From Azorhizobium doebereinerae UFLA1-100 (lineage in GTDB: Bacteria; Pseudomonadota; Alphaproteobacteria; Rhizobiales; Xanthobacteraceae), in contig NZ_AXBA01000031.1 in the NCBI RefSeq assembly GCF_000473085.1, forward strand, positions 1 through 64,000: a stretch of 64,000 bases of DNA. Direction: 5' to 3'. Both the position numbers and the translations under genes were made by a program. Positions 1-7,771 of the stretch are shown piece after piece. Every line of letters starts with the position of its first letter. The first letter of the stretch is position 1. A model generated the notes under the pieces. The model saw nothing but the letters and a program-made list of their open reading frames with translations. It was not told the DNA's origin and ran no database searches.

Positions 1-211
1 GGCTGAAGCGACGGAAGACGGTGTTCCATTCTCCAAACAGCTCCGGCAGATCGCGCCAAGGCGAGCCGGTGCGCACGATCCACAGCACCGCCTCGATGAA
101 CATACGATTGTCCCGGCCCGAAGAGCCGCGCGTCCGCTCGTCGCCGATGATGTGCGGCGCTATCCGCGCCCACTGCTCATCCCCAAGCACCAGTCGATCA
201 AGAACACCCAT
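1..211 (-). CDS. IS5-family transposase, N-terminal part (cut by window edge)
   Basis: The minus strand reads an open frame from ATG at 211 to the window edge without a stop, about 70 residues. It begins MGVLDRLVLGDEQWARIAPH and contains RDNRMFIEAVLWIVRTGSPW followed by RDLPELFGEWNTVFRRF, the characteristic N-terminal DUF4096-like region of IS5/IS1031-group transposases, which act on the element ends by DDE chemistry. The catalytic DDE residues would lie outside the window, so intactness cannot be judged. Terminal inverted repeats and target duplication were not identifiable from this end alone. Confidence 0.85.
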   Translation of the reverse strand, partial: MGVLDRLVLGDEQWARIAPHIIGDERTRGSSGRDNRMFIEAVLWIVRTGSPWRDLPELFGEWNTVFRRFS

Positions 212-390
212 CGCTGCCTCATCAAAGGCAGCTTTGAATCACAGATCATTCAGCCCGGGAACCCCAAGAGTCCACACTACCTAGCCGGGCGTCGCCCCGG
301 CCGGGCCACGGGAGCCGGAACCGCCCCGCGCGGGCGGGGTTGGTCCAAGCGGTGCCCGCGTGGGTGCCGGCTGGTCCGACCCCCGATCCC

Positions 391-2232
391 ATGGATGCTC
401 CCGTGACTGTTCCGATGAACGCCGCCCCGCCCGCCGCGCCCGTGGCGCGGTGCCACGTCATGCCCTTCGGCGCGGCGATCACCGGGGCGGGCGTGCATTT
501 CCGGCTGTGGGCGCCGGACCTCGACCGGGTGGAGCTTCATCTCATCGGCGGCCCGGTCCTGCCGCTGTCGCGGGAGGAGGGCGGCTGGCACCATCTGGTG
601 AGCGACCTCGCCGGGCCGGGCACGCGCTACGCCTTCCGCCTGCCGGACGGGCTGGAGGTGCCGGACCCCGCCTCGCGCCACCAGCCCGAGGACGTGCATG
701 GCCCGAGCGAGGTGATCGACCCCGCCGCCTATCCCTGGCGGGACGGCGATTGGGCGGGCCGCCCCTGGCACGAGGCGGTGATCTACGAACTGCATATCGG
801 CACCTTCACGCCCGAGGGCACGTTCAGGGCCGCCGCCGGCAAGCTGGACGAATTGGCGGCGCTCGGCATCACCGCCATTGAGATCATGCCGGTGGCGGAT
901 TTTCCCGGCCGGCGGAACTGGGGCTACGACGGCACGCTGCTCTATGCGCCGGATGCCGCCTATGGCCGGCCCGAGGATTTCAAGGCGCTGGTGGAGGCCG
1001 CCCATGCCCGCGGCATCATGGTGATCCTGGACGCGGTCTATAACCATTTCGGGCCGGACGGGAACTACCTGCCGACCTATGCCCCCCGCTTCTTCACCGC
1101 GCGCCACCACACCCCCTGGGGCGCGGCGGTGAACTATGACGATCCGGACGCGTTGCCGGTGCGCGCCTTCGTGCTGCACAACGCGCTCTACTGGATCGAG
1201 GAATTCCACCTCGACGGCCTGAGGCTGGATGCCGTCCACGCCATCAAGGACGACAGCTCCGAGCACCTGCTCGACGAACTGGCCCGCCGGGTGCGCGCGG
1301 CGAACCCCGGGCGGCCCGTCCATCTCATCCTGGAGAATGAGGAGAATGACGCCGCGCGCCTGCGGCCTGCGGCGCCGCAGGGCTTCTCCGCCCAATGGAA
1401 CGACGACCTGCACCATGTGCTGCACGTGGCCCTCACCGGCGAGGCGGAGGGCTATTACGGCGACTATGCCGGCGACGTGACCCGGCGGGCGCGGGCGATC
1501 GCGGAAGGGTTCGCCTTCCAGGGCGAGACCATGGCCCATCGCGGCGCCGCGCGGGGCACGCCGAGCGCCCATCTGCCGCCCACCGCCTTCGTCGCCTTCC
1601 TCCAGAACCACGACCAGATCGGCAACCGCGCGCTGGGCGAGCGGATCTCGGCCCTGGCGCCGCCGGCGGCGGTCAAGGCGGCCTCGGCGCTCTATCTGCT
1701 GGCGCCGCAGATCCCCATGCTGTTCATGGGCGAGGAATGGGCGGCGAGCACCCCCTTCCGCTTCTTCTGCGATTTCTCCGGCGACCTGGCGGAGGCGGTG
1801 CGCGACGGCCGGCGGGCGGAATTCGCCCATTTCGCCGCCTTCCGCGACCCGGCCCGCCGCGCCGCCATCCCCGATCCGCTCGATCCGGCGACGTTCGCGG
1901 CCAGCAGGCTCAACTGGGACGAGGCGGGGCGGGCGCCGCACGCGGCGGTGCGCGACTGGCATCGCCGCATCCTCGCGGTGCGGCGGGAGAAGGTGGTGCC
2001 GCTGCTGCCGCGCCTGCATGCGGGCGGCACGTGGCGGATCGCGGGCGGGCGGGGCGTCGCGGTGCGCTGGCGCGCGGGAAACGCGGAACTGGAGCTGATG
2101 GCCAACCTGTCCGCGGACCCGGTGCGGGGCTTTCCGTCCTCCACCGGCGCGGTGCTCTGGACCGAGGGCTGGTTCGACGGCGACCGGGCCGGTCCCTGGT
2201 CGGTGCGCTGGGCGCTGGGGCCTGCCGCCTGA
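391..2232 (+). CDS. treZ: malto-oligosyltrehalose trehalohydrolase (TreZ)
   Basis: Glycoside hydrolase family 13 enzyme that releases trehalose from maltooligosyl-trehalose in the cytoplasm, the second step of the TreY-TreZ route. An N-terminal carbohydrate-binding fold (FRLWAPDLDRVELHL) precedes the barrel. The four GH13 regions are visible: DAVYNHFGPDGNY, GLRLDAVHAI with the nucleophile Asp, LILENEEN with the acid/base Glu, and FLQNHDQIGNR. The frame is open from a TTG at 340; ATG at 391, 415 and 460 are all possible starts and none has a convincing ribosome site, so the first residues are uncertain. No treY, treX or glg gene is adjacent. The 180 bases before it, between the transposase and treZ, show nothing recognisable. 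Confidence 0.93.
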   Translation: MDAPVTVPMNAAPPAAPVARCHVMPFGAAITGAGVHFRLWAPDLDRVELHLIGGPVLPLSREEGGWHHLVSDLAGPGTRYAFRLPDGLEVPDPASRHQPEDVHGPSEVIDPAAYPWRDGDWAGRPWHEAVIYELHIGTFTPEGTFRAAAGKLDELAALGITAIEIMPVADFPGRRNWGYDGTLLYAPDAAYGRPEDFKALVEAAHARGIMVILDAVYNHFGPDGNYLPTYAPRFFTARHHTPWGAAVNYDDPDALPVRAFVLHNALYWIEEFHLDGLRLDAVHAIKDDSSEHLLDELARRVRAANPGRPVHLILENEENDAARLRPAAPQGFSAQWNDDLHHVLHVALTGEAEGYYGDYAGDVTRRARAIAEGFAFQGETMAHRGAARGTPSAHLPPTAFVAFLQNHDQIGNRALGERISALAPPAAVKAASALYLLAPQIPMLFMGEEWAASTPFRFFCDFSGDLAEAVRDGRRAEFAHFAAFRDPARRAAIPDPLDPATFAASRLNWDEAGRAPHAAVRDWHRRILAVRREKVVPLLPRLHAGGTWRIAGGRGVAVRWRAGNAELELMANLSADPVRGFPSSTGAVLWTEGWFDGDRAGPWSVRWALGPAA

Positions 2233-2427
2233 CCGCCTGCGCGCCCCCTTGCAATCGTTTCATAATGGAACGAAAGGGGTCGGCATGGCGCCAAACTGGA
2301 GCGTTTTTCGTGCCGACGCGATGGCCCCCTGTGACAAGCTCGGGACGAGAGACGATAAGGCTGGGGGGGCAGCTTCATCGGGGCCGCGTCCGCGTCGCTG
2401 GACATCCCCGTGGGGAGGGGAGGCGAG

Positions 2428-2943
2428 GTGCGCGCCGTAAAGATGGGGATAACCTTGGCCCTCTGGGCCGCCGTGGTCGTGTTCGGCTGTGTGGGCGGCG
2501 CGTTGGCGCAGGGCTCAAAATACCCGCTTACCGTTTCATTCGTGACTCCGTCGGGCGAGCTGCTCTCGGAGCACACCTTCGACCTGGCGGGAATCGACGC
2601 CCTGCCGCAATCCAAGATCGTGACCCGGACCCCCTGGACCCATGGCGTCCAGGCCTTCACCGGGCCAACGCTGGCGGCGATCGCGGAACTCGCCAAGAGA
2701 CCCTGCTGCAAGGAAGTGCGGGCCTATTCGCTGGGCGACTGGTCCGCGACCATTCCGGCGACCGACTGGCTGCGGCAGGGGATCATCCTGGCGTCGCGCC
2801 TCAACGGCGCCACCATGCGGGTCCGGGACAAGGGGCCCTATTGGATCATGTACCCGATCGATGGTAGGCGAGACCTCGATACCCAGATGTATCAGGCCCG
2901 CATGATCTGGCAGGTCAAGTCACTTGAATTCGTCGTTGAATAA
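2428..2943 (+). CDS. exported SUOX-fold (molybdopterin oxidoreductase-like) protein
   Basis: About 171 residues. The GTG at 2428 is preferred because a purine-rich GGGGAGGGGAGG stretch lies just upstream; ATG at 2443 and GTG at 2410 are alternatives. A signal peptide (RAVKMGITLALW then GCVGGALAQ) predicts export to the periplasm. The rest resembles the small oxidoreductase molybdopterin-binding fold (SUOX/YedY type): the LTVSFVTPSGE strand, FTGPTLAAIAELA, and RDKGPYWIMYPID. The conserved Cys that ligates molybdenum in true sulfite oxidases is not evident; the only Cys pair (RPCCKE) is in another position, so catalysis is doubtful. It overlaps the following kinase gene by 20 nt, suggesting it is a periplasmic partner or ligand-binding subunit of that sensor; that role is inference. 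Confidence 0.7.
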   Translation: MRAVKMGITLALWAAVVVFGCVGGALAQGSKYPLTVSFVTPSGELLSEHTFDLAGIDALPQSKIVTRTPWTHGVQAFTGPTLAAIAELAKRPCCKEVRAYSLGDWSATIPATDWLRQGIILASRLNGATMRVRDKGPYWIMYPIDGRRDLDTQMYQARMIWQVKSLEFVVE

Positions 2944-4669
2944 TCGATCCCGCCCGTGGGCCCGGCTGATGCCGGCCGCGCTGATCGTGACGACGCTTGG
3001 CCTCTTCCTCGCCACCGGCATGCTCTATGTCTCGCAGAACCAGCACCGGGCGCTGCTGTCCGCCACGGTGCGTTCCTCGGGCTGGGTCGCCTATCAGGCG
3101 CAGCTCGAATATGTGAAGACCCAGAGCCAGTTCGACATCACCATGCTGCGCCCCAGCCGGCGCGCCCTGGACGAGTTGCAGTTCCGCCTGGAGCTGCTGC
3201 GCTCGCGCCTGCCGCTGCTCTACGATTCCGACGAGGGCCGCCTGCTCCAGGAAGTGGCGGCGCAGAAGGAGGTGCTCCAGCACTACGAGGTGGTGCTGGA
3301 CGCGCTGATCGATTCCCTTCCCGGCCTCTCGCCGACGGCGCCCGGCACGCTGCCCTCGCTGCGCAGCGCCTTCTACGAGATCGAGCCCCTGGGGCGGGTG
3401 CTGCAGAAGGTGCTGATGCAGTCGGTCGCCTATAATGAGGAGATCTTCCGCCGCGAGCGGGAGGTGGCCGCCAGCCCGGCGGTGGTGCCCTTCGCCTTGC
3501 TGTTCGTCTCCGGGACCTGCCTCGTGGCCATCCTGTTCATGGACGGCCGGCGCGACCGCCAGCGCCTCGCGGAGGTGACCGCGGCGAAGGCGGAGGTCAC
3601 GGCGGTGCAGGACAATCTGCGTGCCATCATCGAGGCCATGCCCATCGGCACCATCATCGTCGATCCCGCCGGCGACCAGGTGCGCTTCATCAATCCCAGC
3701 GCGGCGGCGCTGGTGGACCCCTCGCCCGAGCATCCCGAATGGAAGCGCCTCATCCGCCTCGCCTTCGAGGCGGCGGTGGACGAGAACGGCCGGCGCTCCG
3801 GCTCGCTGTCCATGGCCTTCACCAAGCCGCGCGGCGAGATCGTCTCGCTGCGCGGAGCGGTGTGCGGAGTGATCTGGGAAGGCCGGCCGCAGATCCTGAT
3901 CCTGCTCACCGACACCAGCCGCATGCGCAATGCCGAGCTCCAGCTCATGCAGGCGGCCAAGCTGGCGACGCTGGGCGAGATGGCCACCGCCATCGCCCAC
4001 GAGCTGAACCAGCCGCTCGCCGTCATCAAGATGGCGGTGGCCAACGCCCGCCGCCTGGTGCTGAGCGAGGCCGACCCGGAGGCCGTCACCACCAAGCTCG
4101 ACCGCATCGGCACCCAGGTGGACCGGGCCAAGCGCATCACCGACCAGGTGCGCCGCTATGCCCGCATGCCCAGCGACCAGAGCGGCAGCTTCTCCTGCCG
4201 CCATGCGGTGGAACTCGCCGCCGGCTTCGTCGCCGAGCAGTATCGCGCCGCCGGCATCCGCATGGCGCTGGACATGGACATCTCGCCGGACCTGATGCTG
4301 ACCGGCGAGCAGACCATGTTCGAGCAGGTGATCGTCAACCTGCTGGTGAATGCGCGCGACGCCTATGACAGCAAGAAGCACGACACCCGGCAGGCCCAGG
4401 TGACGGTGCGCGCCCGGGTGACGGACGCCGAGGTGGTGATCGAGGTGGAGGACGATGCCGGCGGCATCCGCGAGGACATCATCGGCCAGATCTTCGATCC
4501 GTTCTGCACCACCAAGTCGGCCGACAAGGGCACCGGCCTCGGCCTGTCCATGGCGCGCAATGTGGTGCGCGACATGAACGGCACCATCGCCGCCGCCAAT
4601 GTGGAGGGTGGCGCGCGCTTCACCATCACCCTGCCGGTCGCGCGCACCCAGACCCAGGACGTGGCGTGA
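2924..4669 (+). CDS. membrane sensor histidine kinase
   Basis: 581 residues from a TTG start overlapping the upstream gene by 20 nt. Transmembrane helices at about 15-37 and 187-206 enclose a periplasmic sensing region of roughly 150 residues; a short coiled coil (210-230) leads to a PAS-like domain (about 232-330). The HisKA H-box is GEMATAIAHELNQPLAVIK with His359 as the predicted phosphorylation site. The HATPase_c domain shows NLLVNARDAYD (N box), EVEDDAGGI (G1), FDPFCTTK (F box) and GTGLGLSMARNVV (G2), so all catalytic motifs are present. The next gene, a receiver, starts within the stop codon (TGATG), so the cognate output is probably that receiver. The signal is unknown. Confidence 0.92.
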   Translation: MNSSLNNRSRPWARLMPAALIVTTLGLFLATGMLYVSQNQHRALLSATVRSSGWVAYQAQLEYVKTQSQFDITMLRPSRRALDELQFRLELLRSRLPLLYDSDEGRLLQEVAAQKEVLQHYEVVLDALIDSLPGLSPTAPGTLPSLRSAFYEIEPLGRVLQKVLMQSVAYNEEIFRREREVAASPAVVPFALLFVSGTCLVAILFMDGRRDRQRLAEVTAAKAEVTAVQDNLRAIIEAMPIGTIIVDPAGDQVRFINPSAAALVDPSPEHPEWKRLIRLAFEAAVDENGRRSGSLSMAFTKPRGEIVSLRGAVCGVIWEGRPQILILLTDTSRMRNAELQLMQAAKLATLGEMATAIAHELNQPLAVIKMAVANARRLVLSEADPEAVTTKLDRIGTQVDRAKRITDQVRRYARMPSDQSGSFSCRHAVELAAGFVAEQYRAAGIRMALDMDISPDLMLTGEQTMFEQVIVNLLVNARDAYDSKKHDTRQAQVTVRARVTDAEVVIEVEDDAGGIREDIIGQIFDPFCTTKSADKGTGLGLSMARNVVRDMNGTIAAANVEGGARFTITLPVARTQTQDVA

Positions 4670-5076
4670 TGGACGACCGATCGATCCTCATCGTGGACGA
4701 CGAGATCGAGCTCGCCGAGGAGCTGGGCGAGTTCTTCGTCTCCATGGGCTGGCAGGCCAAGGTGTGCTTCACCGCCCCGGCCGCCATGGCCGCGCTGGAG
4801 GACGGGCTGGCGCCGAGCTGCCTGCTCACCGACCTGCGCATCGCCGACCACGACGGGGCCGAACTGGTGGCCCGCGTGCGGAAGATGCCAAAGCATTTGC
4901 AGCCGAAGGTTGTTGCCATTATCACTGGACATGTGGTGAGCGAGACTGAAGCGGCTGACTTTCACGCGGATTTCCTCTTCGTGAAGCCTGTCGATCCGGT
5001 GATCGTCATGGAGGGGGTGGAACGTCTCCTCTCCGGTGCGCCGGCCCCGGATCGGGAGGCGATGCTCAGGGGATAA
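4669..5076 (+). CDS. single-domain response regulator
   Basis: 135 residues from the ATG at 4669, sharing one base with the kinase stop. A CheY-like receiver only: acidic pair Asp10-Asp11, phosphoacceptor Asp55 (LLTDLRIADHDG), Thr86 (AIITGH) and Lys106 (FLFVKPVD) are all in place. There is no DNA-binding or enzymatic output domain, so it must act by protein contact or in a phosphorelay. Translational coupling to the kinase strongly suggests it is the direct phosphoacceptor. It may pass the signal to the receiver-winged-helix protein encoded 0.7 kb downstream (inference). Confidence 0.9.
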   Translation: MDDRSILIVDDEIELAEELGEFFVSMGWQAKVCFTAPAAMAALEDGLAPSCLLTDLRIADHDGAELVARVRKMPKHLQPKVVAIITGHVVSETEAADFHADFLFVKPVDPVIVMEGVERLLSGAPAPDREAMLRG

Positions 5077-5077
5077 A

Positions 5078-5668
5078 ATGCCGCACGCACGGGCCGTGCT
5101 TGTCCGGAATGGCGAAATCGCACTGCGGGGAGACGTCGGTCGGTTTCTCGCGCGTGCCGGCCGTGCCGTGGCGCAGGCCGGCGAGGGGACCGGCCATGGC
5201 GGCCCTCGGCTCGCTGTCCCGCCGCAGGGCGCCGCGCCCGGGCGCGGCTCGCGAGCGGCGGCCGGCCTGGCGCGCCAGGGACGCTTGGCGGAAGCGGCCC
5301 GTCCGCACTCCCCGCTCGAACCTGCCCTCTTTCCGCAAGATCCCTTCCCGCAAAACCCCTTTTCGCAAAACCCCTTTCCGCACGAGAAAGGCCCGCATGA
5401 CGTCACCGCGCGCGCGCCGCGGCCAGCGCGGGCCGATATGCGCTCCCGTCTTGTGGGCCCGGACCAGCACTTCGCGCGGGCCCGCGCCCGGCTGGAAGCG
5501 CAGCCATCGACAAAATCATGTAGTATTTTTGCCTCTATCACCTTGGCGGGCCGCAACGTCGGCCGTTCCGTGGTAGCGGAGAAGTGGACGTGCCGGAGGA
5601 TCCTTGGCTCGTCCGTGCCATTTCCGTCGCAGATGTTGAAGGTTCTCTGGTGTCCCGCAAATTCCTAA
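5078..5668 (+). CDS. questionable ORF with FPQNP pentapeptide repeats
   Basis: An open frame of 196 codons begins one base after the stop of the receiver gene, with AGGGG at a plausible ribosome-site distance from its ATG (start context CAGGGGATAAAATG). It fills most of an otherwise empty 668-base interval. The product has no recognisable domain: an Arg/Ala-rich first half (MPHARAVLVRNGEIALRGDV), four imperfect pentapeptides of FPQNP type near residues 85-104, and an unstructured tail. Long open frames arise readily at this GC content, and the C-terminal 60 residues have composition unlike a gene. It is listed because of the start context, not because the family is known. Confidence 0.2.
   Translation: MPHARAVLVRNGEIALRGDVGRFLARAGRAVAQAGEGTGHGGPRLAVPPQGAAPGRGSRAAAGLARQGRLAEAARPHSPLEPALFPQDPFPQNPFSQNPFPHEKGPHDVTARAPRPARADMRSRLVGPDQHFARARARLEAQPSTKSCSIFASITLAGRNVGRSVVAEKWTCRRILGSSVPFPSQMLKVLWCPANS
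5330..5389. repeat. 15-bp tandem repeat, four copies
   Basis: Four consecutive 15-base units of the form TTYCCGCAAAACCCC occupy 5330-5344, 5345-5359, 5360-5374 and 5375-5389; the two central copies are the most alike and the last is degenerate. The period is a multiple of three. The array lies between two response-regulator genes. Confidence 0.85.
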
Positions 5669-5744
5669 TACCGGACCTCCTTTCCATGCTGGCAGCGCGT
5701 TCCTCCCAGGGCACGTCAGTGGCCTCCATTGTGGCTTCGATCCC

Positions 5745-6533
5745 ATGAGCGGTGAGATTTCTCCCCCCCGCGTGCTGCTGGTGGACGACGATCCCGACGT
5801 TCTCATCGAGCTCAGCGAGGGCCTTGCCGCCCTCGATCTGCCCTCGTTGACCGCCGAGACGGCGGTCGAGGCCCTGGATCTCGTGCAGCGCCACGAGGAT
5901 CTTCAGGTGATCGTCACCGACCTGCAGATGCCCCGCATCGACGGCATTGAGCTGTTGCAGAAGCTGGCGGTCCGGCGCCGCACCAAGCCGATGGCGGCGA
6001 TCGTCATCACCGGCCATGCCTCGCTCGACCGCGCGGTCGGCGCCTTGCGCCTGCATGCGGTGGATTTCCTCCAGAAGCCGCTCTCGGCCGAGGAAGTGGC
6101 CCATGCCATCCACCGGGCGCTGTCCCTGGTGGAGGACGAGACCGCCGCCGCCGGCTCGCCGTCCGCCCTGGTGCCGGCCGCCACGGCCCGGCCGAACTAT
6201 CTGAAGGCCCTGGTGGCGGCGCGCGCCGACCGCGACGCCATCTTCCAGGCCGGCCTGTTTTCCGATCCCGCCTGGGACATGCTGCTGGACCTTGCGGTGG
6301 CGGAAGCCACCAACCGGCCGATCTCGGTGACCAGCCTGTGTATCGCCTCGGGCGTGCCGACCACCACGGCGCTGCGCCGCATCGATGATCTGAAGGAAGC
6401 CGGGCTGCTGGACCGCGTGCCCGATCCGGGCGACCGGCGGCGCATCCTGGTCAAGCTCACCGGCACGGGACGCGAGCGGATGGAAGCCTTCGTGCAGCGT
6501 CAGGCGGGGCGGCTCGGGCTCAAGCTGGACTGA
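5745..6533 (+). CDS. response regulator: receiver plus MarR-like winged helix
   Basis: 262 residues. Residues 8-125 form a receiver with acidic residues LLVDDDP (14-16), phosphoacceptor Asp59 (IVTDLQMP), Thr89 (IVITGH) and Lys111 (FLQKPLS). After a linker, residues about 160-262 form a winged helix: SVTSLCIASGVPTTTALRRI is the helix-turn-helix, and DDLKEAGLLDRVPDPGDRRR followed by ILVKLTGTGRERM has the wing signature of MarR-type proteins (DxRRxxxxLTxxG). That output is unusual for a phosphorylated regulator, which more often has OmpR, NarL or Fis-type domains. It is probably a transcription factor serving the kinase upstream (inference). The start has only a weak ribosome site. Confidence 0.85.
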   Translation: MSGEISPPRVLLVDDDPDVLIELSEGLAALDLPSLTAETAVEALDLVQRHEDLQVIVTDLQMPRIDGIELLQKLAVRRRTKPMAAIVITGHASLDRAVGALRLHAVDFLQKPLSAEEVAHAIHRALSLVEDETAAAGSPSALVPAATARPNYLKALVAARADRDAIFQAGLFSDPAWDMLLDLAVAEATNRPISVTSLCIASGVPTTTALRRIDDLKEAGLLDRVPDPGDRRRILVKLTGTGRERMEAFVQRQAGRLGLKLD

Positions 6534-6865
6534 GCGGCGCTGTCGCCGCCGGCCGCGGGAGGTCGGCGCCGGCGCGCGGGCGGACGCGTGGAGGATTTCC
6601 TGCGGGCTGCATCTGCCAGCCTCCGGCGCGCTGCCCTGCGGGCGCCCGGACGGGCGCCGCGGAGCGCGGTCTCAAGCGCAAGAATCGGTCTCAGTCATGG
6701 GGCTAAGTCATGGGGCGCAGGCGCGGGTCCAAGGCCCCTTCAGGCGCCGGGCGCGATCAGGCAGCGCCGGACAGCCGGGGCCGGCATTGATGCCGGCCAT
6801 GGATCGCGTGGCGCGATCTCGATCAGATATGTCTCTGGCAGTTCCGGTCTGCCCCTGAGCATTTC

Positions 6866-6883
6866 CCGATTTCTTCAAATCGG
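6866..6883. repeat. inverted repeat in convergent 3' region
   Basis: CCGATTT, a four-base CTTC loop, then AAATCGG: seven paired bases in the AT-rich part between two convergent genes. Too short to call a terminator with confidence. Confidence 0.5.
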
Positions 6884-6908
6884 TGAAATTCTCTGTCCAT
6901 TTATTTCA

Positions 6909-6958
6909 TCGCGTTTTCTTCACGCGAACCGGAATCCACTTCGCTCGAAGGCGCTTGA
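6909..6958. repeat. dispersed rhizobial intergenic repeat, copy A
   Basis: The segment contains GCGTTTTCTTCACGCGAACC then GGAATCCACTTCGCTCGAAG. A diverged second copy is at about 59880-59931; both share the 11-mer GTTTTCTTCAC and the frame ACCGG-ATC---TCG--CGAA--CGC. From memory, near-identical intergenic elements are common in rhizobial genomes and often yield spurious C-termini reading RVKKTR on the opposite strand, as they do here. Confidence 0.65.
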
Positions 6959-7022
6959 GTGCCGCCTTGACGCAATCCGGCCCTGCCGCAGGCGGCGGGG
7001 GCGATCGGCCGTGCGCGAGAGG

Positions 7023-7043
7023 CGGGGGCATCATGCGCCCCCG
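7023..7043 (-). terminator. hairpin downstream of ftcR
   Basis: CGGGGGC, seven-base loop, GCCCCCG, about 60 bases beyond the ftcR stop on the minus strand. There is no T-run after it, so termination is only possible, not shown. Confidence 0.4.
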
Positions 7044-7102
7044 TCCTTGTCCGGTCGGCCTTGCGACAGATCGACGATCCGCCGGGTTGGCGCCGTCGGG
7101 TG

Positions 7103-7771
7103 TCAGCCGATGAACTGGTAGCCGATGTAACGCTTGGCGTCGATCACGTCCTCGCCGAGCTTCAGGCGCAGCTTCTTGCGCAGCTTGCTCATGTGGCCTT
7201 CGATGACGCTCTCGTCCACGTCGTCGTTGAAGATGCCGTAGATGGTGTTGAAGATCTGGGTCTTCGTCACGCGGCGACGGCTGTTCTTGACCAGATATTC
7301 GAGGATATGGCGCTCGCGGCGCGGCAGCGGCAGCGGCGAGCCGTCCACTTCCGGATCGCGGCCATCGAAATAGACGCGCAGGCGGCCGTTGGTGGCCGGG
7401 CCGGTGGCGGAGTTCACGCGGCGCCACACGGCGTCCGAGCGGGCGACGATCTCACGCACGTGCACCGGCTTGCGGACCACGTCGTCGATGCCGGCGGTGA
7501 ACAGCTCCAGGGTCTGCTGCAGCGAGCGGATGTCGGCCAGCGCGATGATCGGCGCGCGGCTGTGGGTGCGGATCATTTCCGGGAAAGCGGGACGGCTGTC
7601 GAAGTCACCCAGCAGGAAGCCCTGCACGGCACCGATGTCCTGGTCGGAAGCGGTGTTCAGCCATTCCTTGAATTCGCTGCACCCGAGGCCGAGGGACGAG
7701 AAGCCCTCGCGAGAAAAGCTCGACACATACCCTTCAGCGACAGTCGCTCTGTGATCGACGACAACGTACAT
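7103..7771 (-). CDS. ftcR: flagellar transcriptional regulator FtcR (Rem orthologue)
   Basis: 222 residues. It has an OmpR/PhoB-type winged-helix C-terminus (about 125-222: LPRRERHILEYLVKNSRRRV, TKTQIFNTIYGIFNDDVDES, VIEGHMSKLRKKL), matching Brucella FtcR and Sinorhizobium Rem, which activate late flagellar genes. The N-terminal receiver is degenerate: it keeps VVVD at the start and the VVRKPVH lysine loop, but the usual phosphoacceptor Asp with its DxxMP context is missing (GAVQGFLLGDFDSRP instead). Activation is therefore probably not by phosphorylation, in line with the family. In Sinorhizobium this gene lies inside the fla cluster beside the transglycosylase gene; here it is separated from it by cheY and cheZ. 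Confidence 0.92.
   Translation of the reverse strand: MYVVVDHRATVAEGYVSSFSREGFSSLGLGCSEFKEWLNTASDQDIGAVQGFLLGDFDSRPAFPEMIRTHSRAPIIALADIRSLQQTLELFTAGIDDVVRKPVHVREIVARSDAVWRRVNSATGPATNGRLRVYFDGRDPEVDGSPLPLPRRERHILEYLVKNSRRRVTKTQIFNTIYGIFNDDVDESVIEGHMSKLRKKLRLKLGEDVIDAKRYIGYQFIG

Larger units (their letters stand above)
6534..7102. other. 569-base intergenic region with hairpins and a dispersed repeat
   Basis: No supported gene. The first 250 bases are GC-rich with no structure I can name; from about 6820 the composition becomes AT-richer. It holds a small hairpin (6866-6883), a copy of a dispersed rhizobial repeat (about 6909-6958) and a hairpin just beyond the 3' end of ftcR (7023-7043). The genes on both sides end here, so the interval is a convergent 3' region. 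Confidence 0.7.

Noticed and set aside
277-2019. 580-codon minus-strand open frame opposite treZ
   Set aside because: His/Arg/Gly-rich shadow of a high-GC gene; treZ on the other strand has all four GH13 motifs.
6588-7121. 177-codon plus-strand frame after the receiver-winged-helix gene
   Set aside because: It runs through a dispersed repeat and into the end of ftcR, with Arg-rich shadow composition.
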